A stretch of 9,438 bases of DNA. It comes from Desulfonatronospira sp. Lineage in GTDB: Bacteria > Desulfobacterota > Desulfovibrionia > Desulfovibrionales > Desulfonatronovibrionaceae. The position numbers and the translations under genes are program-made. Position 1 is the first letter of the stretch, and each line of letters begins with the position of its first letter. The notes beneath the pieces are model-generated. The model worked only from the letters and a program-made list of their open reading frames with translations. It ran no database searches and had not been told where the DNA came from. Location: NCBI GenBank assembly GCA_003563255.1, contig PWSL01000447.1:1-9438 (forward strand), in the 5' to 3' direction. Below are positions 1-7,483 of the stretch, in pieces.

Positions 1-5
1 CGGAG

Positions 6-134
6 GGGGACTTTCCCAAGTGGGATAAGAGCACTGCATTATCTTGGGTTGCGGGCATGGCCAGCGTTAGCATGGTTTTATGCTCAAAAAGCCTGAATTT
101 CTGGGACAAGCGGGTCCTGGAAGAGCCAGTCCCC
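6..134 (-). repeat. REP-like palindromic element, copy 1 (inverted relative to copy 2)
   Basis: Read on the minus strand, the element begins with GGGGACTGGCTC (134 down to 123) and ends with GTCCCC (11 down to 6). These ends resemble those of the elements at 1244-1333 and 8354-8441. Positions 73-134 match the reverse complement of 1244-1305 at 57 of 62 positions by hand alignment. The other half differs from copy 2 and contains the dispersed repeat at 45-70, so this copy looks like a composite or rearranged element. Similar palindromes in other bacteria are moved by REP-associated Y1 transposases (RAYT/TnpA-REP family). No transposase is present here, so that origin is inference. Confidence 0.7.
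45..70 (+). repeat. Dispersed repeat, copy A
   Basis: This 26-base core matches the reverse complement of 6575-6600 at 25 of 26 positions, and is clearly related to 8953-8978. Its centre is TTGCGGGCATGG. It sits inside the REP-like element upstream of the peptidase gene. Its function is unknown. Confidence 0.75.
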
Positions 135-197
135 ATGCCCAGCCTCCGGCTTGTAAGGCCCATGCCTGCTGGTGTTACTGGAGAACTTTTGACAGTC

Positions 198-204
198 AAG
201 AGGA
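198..204 (+). promoter_or_regulatory. Ribosome binding site deciding the peptidase start
   Basis: AAGAGGA lies 7 bases before the ATG at 212. The upstream in-frame ATG at 80 lies within the repeat and has no such site. This selects the shorter protein. Confidence 0.7.
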
Positions 205-211
205 AATATAT

Positions 212-1114
212 ATGTTGTTTAAAAAATACCAATTAGTAGTTTTCAAAGACAAAAATGGTTCCTGTTCCACTTTTTCCTTGAGAGGCTGGTTAATATTATT
301 CACTCTCCTGCTGTTTGTAGCCATGGCAGGAAGCAATTTCTATCTCTGGCAATACTATCAGGAGCACAGGATAGTAAGCCGGCAGCTTGACCGTTCGAAA
401 GACACAGTCAACTCCCAGAAGATTCAGTTGACTACACTTTTTCACAAGATCCAGGAACTGGAAAAAAGCCTGGAGCGGGTCCAGGAACTGGATGGCAAAC
501 TGAGGGTAATGCTCAACCTTGAACCCCCAATGGATATGAATCCGAATCCCGCAGGCGGAACAAGCGAAAACCTCTCCTCTGCCTCCTTTCCCTTTTACCG
601 CCAGGAGATGCTCACCAGGCAAATGCATAGCTTTCTGGACCGGTTGAGATCAGAAGCCCGTCTTGAAGAAGTAAAACAGCAGGAAATTCTCCACGCACTG
701 CATAAGCAAAGAGATCTTTTATCAAGTACACCCTCCATATGGCCCACCCAGGGCTGGGTTTCATCTGAATTCGGATATCGATCCTCCCCTTTCACCGGTC
801 AGCGTGAACTACACAAAGGACTGGATATTTCCGCCCCGGAAGGAACTCCCATATATGCCCCAGCCTCAGGAGTAGTCACCTTCACAGGCAGGGACGGCGC
901 TTACGGCATTGCCATGGAACTTGACCACGGAAGGGGGATTACCACCAAATATGCCCATCTTCAGAGGTATGTGACGGAAGAAAATACAAAAGTCTCCAGG
1001 GGAGAGCTTATAGGTTATGTGGGCAACACCGGCAGGAGCACCGGACCGCACCTGCATTATGAAGTACGCGTCAACAACATCCCTGTGGACCCCAAAAGAT
1101 ATATTTTGAACTGA
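212..1114 (+). CDS. Membrane-anchored coiled-coil M23 family metallopeptidase
   Basis: This is a predicted 300-residue zinc peptidase of the LytM/M23 family, which cleaves or binds peptide cross-links in peptidoglycan. A short cytoplasmic N-terminus is followed by one membrane segment (about residues 24-46), then a helical, probably coiled-coil region (about 50-100 and 130-172), and a C-terminal M23 domain (about 185-297) that would lie in the periplasm. The metal and catalytic residues are all visible: H201 and D205 (HKGLD), H249 (YAHL), and H280/H282 (HLH). The enzyme should therefore be active rather than a degenerate activator of the EnvC or NlpD kind. I chose the ATG at 212 because of the AAGAGGA site. 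An in-frame ATG at 80 would add 44 residues encoded by a repeat. The gene is bracketed by inverted repeats and separated from fliR by 288 bases, so it need not belong to the flagellar operon. Family assignment is firm; its cellular role (morphology, daughter-cell separation or wall opening for machinery) is not shown. Confidence 0.92.
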   Translation: MLFKKYQLVVFKDKNGSCSTFSLRGWLILFTLLLFVAMAGSNFYLWQYYQEHRIVSRQLDRSKDTVNSQKIQLTTLFHKIQELEKSLERVQELDGKLRVMLNLEPPMDMNPNPAGGTSENLSSASFPFYRQEMLTRQMHSFLDRLRSEARLEEVKQQEILHALHKQRDLLSSTPSIWPTQGWVSSEFGYRSSPFTGQRELHKGLDISAPEGTPIYAPASGVVTFTGRDGAYGIAMELDHGRGITTKYAHLQRYVTEENTKVSRGELIGYVGNTGRSTGPHLHYEVRVNNIPVDPKRYILN

Positions 1115-1243
1115 TGCAGGCGTAACCGTTGCTGGGCAGACACAAGGCCTGCCACTAAGATGACGACCAGGGCCCGGGTGTCTGTTTCACCTCCTGGGCA
1201 TTACCCGTATAAATCCCTACAACGACACGTATTTGTGCCTCAA

Positions 1244-1333
1244 GGGGACTGGCTCTTCCGGGACCCACCTGTCCCAAAAATTCAAGCTTTTTGAGCATAA
1301 AACCACGCTCAAGTGGGTCCCGGAGTGCCTGTC
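1244..1333 (+). repeat. REP-like hairpin element, copy 2, in the leader of fliR
   Basis: The element starts GGGGACTGGCTC and ends AGTGCCTGTC. Its arms CCGGGACCCA (1258-1267) and TGGGTCCCGG (1314-1323) are perfectly complementary, and an inner hairpin pairs TTGAGC (1291-1296) with GCTCAA (1307-1312). The first 62 bases are the inverted counterpart of 73-134. It ends 69 bases before the fliR start, so any transcript entering fliR from upstream carries this fold. The rest of the 1115-1402 gap has no gene I can support. A weak pairing of CAGACAC (1137-1143) with GTGTCTG (1178-1184) is not convincing as a terminator. Confidence 0.8.
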
Positions 1334-1402
1334 TTATCCTCTGCCCCATGCAGCCTGCCCTAAGCCCCCCAAATCTGGCCCGCCTCTTGCTACTCTACGG
1401 GC

Positions 1403-2191
1403 ATGGACCTCTTCATCTTCAATCCAGAAACCGTCCTGAGCTTCTGGCTCACCTTTTTCAGAATAAGCCTGGTGGTCTTTCTGCTGCCCTTTTTCGGAGG
1501 TGAAGGCATACCCCTTCCTATAAAAGCCGCCCTGTGCATTGTATTGACCCTGGGCCTGTGGCCGCATCTATCATTCGAAGCCCACCACTTTCCAGAGCAT
1601 CCAGCCCAGATAGCCTTGATGATCTTCGGCGAACTGGTCCTGGGCCTGATACTGGGGCTGATAGTTCATTTTCTGTTTGCAGCCATCCAGACCGGTGGAG
1701 ACCTCATAGCATTTCAGATGGGATTTAAGATGATGAACATTGTGGATCCCCTGACAGGTCAACAGGAATCCATCACCACCCAGTTTTTATATATGTGTTC
1801 CATGCTGGTATTCTTAAGTATCAACGGCCATTTATATCTGCTCATGGGCCTGACTCAGAGCTTTGACCTCATCCCGCCCGGAGGCCTTTTCATCACTCCT
1901 GAACTGGTCAACCAGATAATTTATTATTCCAGTCAAATTTTTGTCCTGGCATTTAAAATTGCCTCTCCCGTCATTGCCACGGTCTTCCTGGTGAACCTTG
2001 GACTGGCCTTCATGGCACGCACAGCCCCCCAGATGAATGTGCTGCTTCTGGGTTTTCCCATCAAGATATGTGTGGGCCTGCTCTTTCTGGGTATGGTTTT
2101 CCAGCTTATCAGCATGTTTATGACAGGATACATATCCAATCTGGGAGGCAACATGTACAACCTGCTGCGTGCCGCAAGTGTTCCATCGTGA
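1403..2191 (+). CDS. fliR: Flagellar export apparatus protein FliR
   Basis: FliR is an integral membrane part of the flagellar type III export gate, where it assembles with FliP and FliQ at the centre of the MS ring and contacts FlhB. The 262-residue product has the usual family length and is very hydrophobic, with several membrane segments (roughly residues 10-30, 38-56, 66-95, 125-150, 170-200, 213-242). Recognisable family motifs are GELVLGLILG (76-85), a Q-rich stretch before an FLSINGH segment (137-143), and the C-terminal signature ARTAPQMN..LLGFPIKI (205-222). The ATG at 1403 gives an N-terminus typical of the family, but I see no good Shine-Dalgarno sequence before it and no better in-frame start nearby. 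It is the first gene of the fliR-flhB-flhA run. fliP and fliQ are not in the window. Confidence 0.95.
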   Translation: MDLFIFNPETVLSFWLTFFRISLVVFLLPFFGGEGIPLPIKAALCIVLTLGLWPHLSFEAHHFPEHPAQIALMIFGELVLGLILGLIVHFLFAAIQTGGDLIAFQMGFKMMNIVDPLTGQQESITTQFLYMCSMLVFLSINGHLYLLMGLTQSFDLIPPGGLFITPELVNQIIYYSSQIFVLAFKIASPVIATVFLVNLGLAFMARTAPQMNVLLLGFPIKICVGLLFLGMVFQLISMFMTGYISNLGGNMYNLLRAASVPS

Positions 2192-2222
2192 TGCAATATA
2201 AAATCTACTGATTTATCATATT

Positions 2223-3302
2223 ATGCCCCAAAAAGATCCCAGCAAAACAGAAGAGGCCACCCCGAAACGGCGTGAGAAGGCCCGTCAAGAGGGAAATGTC
2301 CCCAAAAGCCAGGAAATGCCCAAGATTATTAGTCTGATCGCAGGCATCCTGGGCCTGCGCCTCTTATTTCCCCATATCAGGGACACGTACATGGACATGA
2401 CTGAGTGGTTCATGGGCCAGGCCTTTCATTACCAGTTGAACCCTGAAAGCCTCTATCATCTGGCTGTTTTCAGTATCGGTAAGATAGCCAGCATACTGCT
2501 GCCCTTTATGCTCATAGTATTTTTTGTGACAATCATAGCATTATATCTGCAGGTAGGCTATTTATGGACTTTCAAGCCCCTGCAGCCAAAACTCAAAGTT
2601 TTCAATGTCGTGGAAGGGCTCAAGAAAAAATTCATTGACCTGAACACACTGGTAAGGCTGGTAAAAAACGTAGGCATTGCTGCAGCAGTGGCTACTGCTC
2701 CCTATATTATCATCACCTCTGAATTTGAAAATTTTCTTCCTCTTTTTTACCAGGACCCTCCTTTCATTGTCGCCTACATACTCAATACAGCCTTCAAGAT
2801 GGCCATGCTGGCCATGATACCTTTGCTTATCATAGCCATCGCAGACGTAGCCTACACCAACTGGGATTACGAAGAAAACCTGAAAATGACCAAGGACGAG
2901 GTAAAAGACGAAAGAAAACAGGCCGAGGGCAATCCGGAAATAAAAAGGGAGCAGAGGAAGAAGATGCAGGCCACCACCATGCAGAGGATGCGTCAGGAAG
3001 TTCCCAAGGCCGACGTGGTAATAACCAACCCCATCCACCTCGCAGTAGCCATCAAGTACGATCCGGTCCTGGCTCCGGCACCCATGGTTCTGGCCAAGGG
3101 AGCCAATTTCAAGGCCGAAAAGATCAAGGAAATCGCCCGGGAAAACAATATCCCCATCCGGGAAAACAAGCCGTTGGCACAAGCCTTGTATAAGAACGTC
3201 CAGGAAGGAGAAACCATTCCTGAAGACCTTTACAAGGCAGTGGCTTCTATCCTGGCCCAGATCTACAAATTCAGAAAAAAGGGGCCGCCGGGGGGACAAT
3301 AA
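2223..3302 (+). CDS. flhB: Flagellar export switch protein FlhB
   Basis: FlhB is a membrane component of the export gate. Its cytoplasmic domain undergoes self-cleavage, which lets export switch from rod/hook to filament substrates. The 359-residue product shows the conserved charged N-terminus (KTEEATPKRREKAR..GNVPKS, residues 8-29), four membrane segments (about 34-52, 84-108, 142-166, 184-208) and a C-terminal cytoplasmic domain from about 213. The cleavage site is at N269-P270-I271-H272, followed by LAVAIKYD. The family norm is NPTH, so the third residue is changed to Ile while the essential Asn-Pro is kept, and cleavage is expected to persist. The start is 31 bases after the fliR stop, and the bases before the ATG are AT-rich with no visible Shine-Dalgarno. 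It is followed 44 bases later by flhA. Confidence 0.96.
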   Translation: MPQKDPSKTEEATPKRREKARQEGNVPKSQEMPKIISLIAGILGLRLLFPHIRDTYMDMTEWFMGQAFHYQLNPESLYHLAVFSIGKIASILLPFMLIVFFVTIIALYLQVGYLWTFKPLQPKLKVFNVVEGLKKKFIDLNTLVRLVKNVGIAAAVATAPYIIITSEFENFLPLFYQDPPFIVAYILNTAFKMAMLAMIPLLIIAIADVAYTNWDYEENLKMTKDEVKDERKQAEGNPEIKREQRKKMQATTMQRMRQEVPKADVVITNPIHLAVAIKYDPVLAPAPMVLAKGANFKAEKIKEIARENNIPIRENKPLAQALYKNVQEGETIPEDLYKAVASILAQIYKFRKKGPPGGQ

Positions 3303-3346
3303 AGTGCAAGCAGCAGGAACTGATTCAGAAATAAGGCGTCAATAAA

Positions 3347-5452
3347 ATGGCAATCAAAACCTCGACCCTGGGCAACATCGATTACGCCAGATTCACCAGA
3401 CAGGGAGACATCCTTCTGGCCGGCGGAGTAATCGTCATCCTGTTTGTCATGCTGGTGCCCATTCCGCCTATCTTTCTGGACTTTCTGCTGACCTTCAATC
3501 TATCTTTCGCCTTTGTTATCCTGATTACCTCCATGTTCATGCGCAGCCCTCTGGAATTTTCCATCTTTCCATCCCTCCTGCTGGTGGCCACCATGTTCCG
3601 ACTGGCACTCAACGTGGCCACAACCAGGCTCATTCTACTGCACGGAGACCAGGGGACCCATGCTGCAGGGCGGGTCATCGAGTCCTTTGGCACATTTGTG
3701 GTTGGAGGGAACTATTTCATAGGCATAGTGGTCTTTCTCATTCTTTTCGCACTGACCAAGATGGTAATCGCCAAAGGGACCACGCGCATAGCTGAGGTGG
3801 CAGCCAGATTCACCCTGGATTCTTTGCCAGGTAAACAGATGTCTATCGAAGCTGACCTGAATTCCGGCCTCATAGACGAACAGGAAGCCAAAAGGCAGCG
3901 AGAAGCCCTCCGAAAAGAATCCGATTTCTACGGGGCGATGGACGGTTCGGGCAAGTTTGTATCCGGAGATGTCAATGCCGGGATACTCATTACAGTTATT
4001 AATATCGTGGGCGGCCTGATTATCGGTATCGTTCAGCATGGCATGAGCTGGAGCGAAGCCGCTCAGACATATACCCTGCTGACCATCGGCGACGGCCTTG
4101 TGGCCATTATTCCAACCATTATCATCTCAACTTCAGCAGGAATCATCGTCAGCCGCGCAGCAGCCGAAGCCCAGATGGGACAGGAATTTTTGGGGCAACT
4201 CACCTACCACCCCCGGGCGCTTCGCCTTGCCAGCGGCGTACTCCTGGTTTTCGGCCTTGTTCCGGGCATGCCTACCTTTGTTTTTCTTATTATGGCCGGT
4301 GCACTCTTCGCCCTTTCCGTTTTATCGGCCAGGAACAAGACCGAGATGGAAGAACAGGCCCTGGAAAAGAAAGAAGGCTCACAGGCCGCCCTGGAGACCC
4401 CGGCCGAAGTGCACTCCCTGCTTCCTCTTGACACTCTGGAACTGGAAGTTGGCTACGGCCTTATTCCCCTGGTGGACGAAGAACAGGACGGCAACCTTCT
4501 GGCCAGGATCAGGTCCATCCGCAGGCAGTTTGCCCTGGACATGGGCGTTGTTATCCCCTCCCTGCACCTGAGGGACAACCTGCAGCTCAAACCCGGTGAA
4601 TACGCGGTCCTGATCAAGGGCAACCAGGTGGCCAGATCCGAGATAATGATAGACCATTACCTGGCCATGGATCCAGGTGATGCCAAGCACCGCATCAAGG
4701 GCATAGAGACCCTGGAGCCCGCCTTCAACCTGCCTGCACTGTGGATACCGGAAAATAAGAAAGAAGAGGCTGTAATGGCCGGATATACAGTGGTGGATCC
4801 ATCCACTGTTATTGCCACTCATATTACAGAGGTCTTCAAGCAGAATCTGCATGAATTTCTTGGCCGTCAGGAAACCCAGAACCTTCTGGACAACCTGGCC
4901 CAGAGAGCCCCCAAAGCAGTAGAGGACCTGGTGCCCAACATCCTGACCCTGGGAACGGTCCAGAAAGTTTTTCAAAACCTGGTCAAAGAAAAAGTATCTA
5001 TTCGGGATCTATTGACAATCGTGGAGACTCTGTCGGATTATGGGCAGCAGACCAAGGACCCGGAACAACTGACTGAATATGTGCGCCAGAAAATGGGCCG
5101 GACCATTGTAAAGCCTTATCTAAGTGAAGATGGTACCCTGCCCATAATAACCATGGAAGAATCCATAGAAAAGTCTTTCCAGGAAGGACTGCGGCACACG
5201 GATCATGGAACATACCTGGCAATGGAGCCCAATTTGGCTCAGAAGATAATCAACTCCATCAACAAAACCCTGGAAAAAACCGTGGTGACCGACGGGCAGC
5301 CAGTACTGCTGACCTCTCCTATGATACGCCCGCACCTGGCCCAGTTGCTGCTCAGGTTTGTGCCCAATCTGCCGGTTATCTCCCAGACTGAAATTCCGAC
5401 CAATATCCGGTTGGACTCGGTAAACACAGTGAGTATGAAGAATGCAGGTTAA
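3347..5452 (+). CDS. flhA: Flagellar export gate protein FlhA
   Basis: FlhA is the large export gate protein. It couples the proton motive force to export and docks chaperone-substrate complexes through its cytoplasmic ring. The 701-residue product has the usual length. About eight membrane segments lie in residues 20-328, a linker covers about 330-360, and the cytoplasmic domain covers about 360-701. The FHIPEP family signature runs from about residue 147 to 170, with the cores AEVAARFTLDSLPG and KQMSIEAD; the usual form has IDAD. Asp208 aligns with the Asp of the Salmonella FlhA GDA motif that is needed for proton coupling, although the surrounding text SGDVNAG departs from the common RGDAIAG. 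The start ATG at 3347 follows an AAGG at 3333-3336. The last codons overlap the start of flhF, which argues for translational coupling and a common transcript. Confidence 0.97.
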   Translation: MAIKTSTLGNIDYARFTRQGDILLAGGVIVILFVMLVPIPPIFLDFLLTFNLSFAFVILITSMFMRSPLEFSIFPSLLLVATMFRLALNVATTRLILLHGDQGTHAAGRVIESFGTFVVGGNYFIGIVVFLILFALTKMVIAKGTTRIAEVAARFTLDSLPGKQMSIEADLNSGLIDEQEAKRQREALRKESDFYGAMDGSGKFVSGDVNAGILITVINIVGGLIIGIVQHGMSWSEAAQTYTLLTIGDGLVAIIPTIIISTSAGIIVSRAAAEAQMGQEFLGQLTYHPRALRLASGVLLVFGLVPGMPTFVFLIMAGALFALSVLSARNKTEMEEQALEKKEGSQAALETPAEVHSLLPLDTLELEVGYGLIPLVDEEQDGNLLARIRSIRRQFALDMGVVIPSLHLRDNLQLKPGEYAVLIKGNQVARSEIMIDHYLAMDPGDAKHRIKGIETLEPAFNLPALWIPENKKEEAVMAGYTVVDPSTVIATHITEVFKQNLHEFLGRQETQNLLDNLAQRAPKAVEDLVPNILTLGTVQKVFQNLVKEKVSIRDLLTIVETLSDYGQQTKDPEQLTEYVRQKMGRTIVKPYLSEDGTLPIITMEESIEKSFQEGLRHTDHGTYLAMEPNLAQKIINSINKTLEKTVVTDGQPVLLTSPMIRPHLAQLLLRFVPNLPVISQTEIPTNIRLDSVNTVSMKNAG

Positions 5453-6545
5453 AACCTTTCGTGGACAGTCATATTCCGGCCTTTTGCAGAAAGTAAAAAG
5501 CGAGTTGGGCCCGGACGCAGTGATCCTCAGCAGTGACTGCATATCTTCCAACGGAAAAAAAACTTTCGAGCTCACAGCGGCCCTGGAAATGCCCTCTGCA
5601 GAGTACGCAGGAGCGCAGGAGACAAAGCAGAAAAACAGGGGCAAGGCAGAAGAAGCAGTCCCGGGCATGCCTTCTGAAAACTACGGGGAGGAATGGCGTC
5701 GGGAATGGTCGGACTTCAAGAAAAGCATCTTCAAGATAATCAAGCCGCAGCTCAAGGGTCCAAAAATCACTTCCAGACAGAAGCAGGCTCTGGAATACCT
5801 GGAAAAGCAGGGCGTCTACCCCGAAGTAATTATGGACTTGTGGTCCGGGCTTGGGGAAAACCTTCACCTGCCTACTCTGGATGTTTTTTCAGACTCGGTG
5901 CCTGTGACTTCCTGGGGGCATCAGATGCAGAATGGCAAAATTCATTGCCTCATGGGGCCAAGCGGGGTCGGAAAAACCACCACTGTGCTCAGGCTGGCTC
6001 TGGAGAGCAGAAACCTGCAGCCGGGAATAAAAATCTGCCTGGTTAATACCGACACTCAGCATGCCGGAGGCAGGCTTTTTTTGAAACATTACGCTGACCT
6101 TTCTGATTTTGCTTTTATGGAAGCCAAGTCATCCGAAGATCTGAAAAATATCTTGCAGGTTCAGTCCAGATATGACCTGATTTTCCTGGATACTCCGGGA
6201 CTTGAAATCCGGGAAAGACCCGGTTGGAAATCATGGATTAAAAACCTGAAAAGAGTCCGGCGGCATCTGGTGCTCAGCCCGGTTTATGCCCCGGACCAAC
6301 TGGATGCCTATCTGCAGAAATACTCCCGTGATAATCTCAACAGTCTGATATGGACCAAACTGGACGAAGCCTGCAATTATGGAAGCCTGGTCAATGCCTC
6401 CTGGAAAAGTGCCTTGCCCGCTTCATATCTTGGATTTGGAAAAGGACTCCGGCATTGCTCAGCCAGCGCCACCAGGGACAACTTCTGGAAGCTTGTTTTC
6501 AAAAAAATATTGCCGAAAGTGGAGGGAACCGGCGACACAAGTTGA
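5442..6545 (+). CDS. flhF: Flagellar placement SRP-type GTPase FlhF, divergent
   Basis: FlhF is a GTPase related to Ffh and FtsY that marks the pole or site where flagella assemble. The 367-residue product has the FlhF N-terminal B-domain opening (MQVKTFRGQSY...LGPDAVILSS, residues 1-31), a charged variable linker (about 50-85), an N domain (about 85-160) and a G domain. G1 is intact (GPSGVGKTT, 172-180), as is G4 (TKLDE, 305-309). The G2 region, normally DTYR-type, reads NTDTQHAGGRLF (202-213), and G3 reads DTPGL (250-254) instead of DTAGR. The motif near the end, usually G-x-GQ-x-xPED, is GFGKGLRHCS (331-340). The protein should bind nucleotide, but hydrolysis and dimerisation may differ from the textbook enzyme. 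Its ATG overlaps the end of flhA by 11 bases. It is followed by a 116-base gap to flhG that carries a dispersed repeat. Confidence 0.9.
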   Translation: MQVKTFRGQSYSGLLQKVKSELGPDAVILSSDCISSNGKKTFELTAALEMPSAEYAGAQETKQKNRGKAEEAVPGMPSENYGEEWRREWSDFKKSIFKIIKPQLKGPKITSRQKQALEYLEKQGVYPEVIMDLWSGLGENLHLPTLDVFSDSVPVTSWGHQMQNGKIHCLMGPSGVGKTTTVLRLALESRNLQPGIKICLVNTDTQHAGGRLFLKHYADLSDFAFMEAKSSEDLKNILQVQSRYDLIFLDTPGLEIRERPGWKSWIKNLKRVRRHLVLSPVYAPDQLDAYLQKYSRDNLNSLIWTKLDEACNYGSLVNASWKSALPASYLGFGKGLRHCSASATRDNFWKLVFKKILPKVEGTGDTS

Positions 6546-6574
6546 TGAATCTTCACTGTCAGTCATTAACACCA

Positions 6575-6610
6575 CTAAGGCTGGCCATGCCCGCAACCCA
6601 GTTATCTGTT
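6575..6610 (-). repeat. Dispersed repeat, copy B
   Basis: Read on the minus strand this is AACAGATAAC followed by the 26-base core shared with 45-70 and 8953-8978. Its outer 22 bases (6589-6610) are an exact inverted match to 8943-8964. It fills much of the flhF-flhG gap, in opposite orientation to the other two copies. Confidence 0.8.
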
Positions 6611-6650
6611 ACATGATAGATAGATGATAAGTTTAGCTCTAGAGGTAATC

Positions 6651-6654
6651 AGGA
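6651..6654 (+). promoter_or_regulatory. Ribosome binding site deciding the flhG start
   Basis: AGGA lies 7 bases before the ATG at 6662. A TTG at 6656 is in frame two codons earlier and could use AGAGGT at 6641-6646. ATG with AGGA is the simpler choice, and either start leaves the protein almost unchanged. Confidence 0.5.
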
Positions 6655-6661
6655 TTTGCAA

Positions 6662-7483
6662 ATGCCAAAAAAAAACAATCTGCCCATAGTTCTCTCAATA
6701 ACCTCTGGCAAGGGAGGTGTAGGAAAGACCAATATATCTGTGAACCTGGCCCTGTGCCTGCATAAGCTGGGAAAGAAAACCCTGCTTCTGGACGCGGACC
6801 TGGGCCTGGCCAATGTAGACGTAATCCTAGGGCTGAACCCCAGGCTGAACCTTTTTCATCTATTTCATGAAAATATTGATTTGCAAAAAATAATCTTGCC
6901 TACTGATTATGGCTTTGACATACTGCCATCAGCCTCGGGTGTAACTGAAATGTTGTCCCTCAGCACAGGTCAGAAGCTGGAGCTGCTGGAAATTATGGAC
7001 ACCCTGGAGGAAGAACTGGATTTTATGATTGTGGATACCGGTGCGGGGATAAACGAAAATGTAATCTACTTCAACCTGGCCGTGCAGGAAAGAATCGTTA
7101 TCCTGACTCCTGAACCAACATCATTAACAGACGCATACGCCCTGATAAAAGTTCTGAAAACTCAATATGGCATTGAACGTTTCAGGGTAGTGGTAAATAT
7201 GGCCAAAAACCAGGAAGAAGCCAGAGATGTCTTCAAAAAGCTCTATAACGCCTGTGACCATTTTTTAAGCGGAATCTCCCTGGACCTGGTAAATGTTATA
7301 CCTCTGGATCAAAATGTGAGAAAAGGGGTTGCCAGTCAATCGCCCTTTTGCCATTATGCCCCCAACTCAAGGGCTGCCAGGGCAACCATGCAGGTTGCTG
7401 AAAGCATCGCCCAATGGAAACCAGCTGAAAATCTTGATGGCAATATCAAATTCTTTTGGAAAAAACTCCTCTTCCAGGAATAA
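6662..7483 (+). CDS. flhG: Flagellar number regulator FlhG (MinD-like ATPase)
   Basis: FlhG (also FleN, YlxH or MinD2) is a MinD/ParA-type ATPase that limits flagellar number and partners FlhF. The 273-residue product carries the deviant Walker A motif SGKGGVGKTN (15-24) with both lysines (K17, K22), the DADLGLANVD segment (44-53), and the Walker B region IVDTGAGI (123-130). The last residues, KFFWKKLLF (263-271), alternate basic and bulky hydrophobic residues, as expected of a C-terminal membrane-targeting helix that is exposed on ATP-driven dimerisation. The P-loop begins only 15 residues from the N-terminus, so the N-terminal DQAxxLR-type helix used by Bacillus FlhG to stimulate FlhF is absent. 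An in-frame stop at 6617-6619 and the translation after it exclude a hidden upstream extension with that motif. The 3' end overlaps fliA by 47 bases if the fliA start is right. Confidence 0.94.
   Translation: MPKKNNLPIVLSITSGKGGVGKTNISVNLALCLHKLGKKTLLLDADLGLANVDVILGLNPRLNLFHLFHENIDLQKIILPTDYGFDILPSASGVTEMLSLSTGQKLELLEIMDTLEEELDFMIVDTGAGINENVIYFNLAVQERIVILTPEPTSLTDAYALIKVLKTQYGIERFRVVVNMAKNQEEARDVFKKLYNACDHFLSGISLDLVNVIPLDQNVRKGVASQSPFCHYAPNSRAARATMQVAESIAQWKPAENLDGNIKFFWKKLLFQE

Noticed and set aside
189..211. TTGACA with a TATATA as a possible promoter of the peptidase gene
   Set aside because: The spacing is only 11 bases and the boxes abut the start codon, so no standard promoter fits.
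1137..1184. CAGACAC/GTGTCTG pairing after the peptidase gene as a terminator
   Set aside because: A 7-bp stem with a loop of about 34 bases and only three T after it is too weak to call.
2562..3299. Long open frame of 245 codons on the minus strand opposite flhB
   Set aside because: It lies wholly within the clear flhB gene, has no recognisable protein character, and is explained by codon bias of the sense gene.
4098..4571. 157-codon frame on + inside flhA
   Set aside because: It is rich in Trp, Pro and Ser, as expected of an out-of-frame reading, and flhA is continuous and conserved across it.
7329..7436. Upstream in-frame extension of fliA
   Set aside because: It overlaps conserved flhG codons, adds residues unlike any FliA, and has no ribosome binding site.
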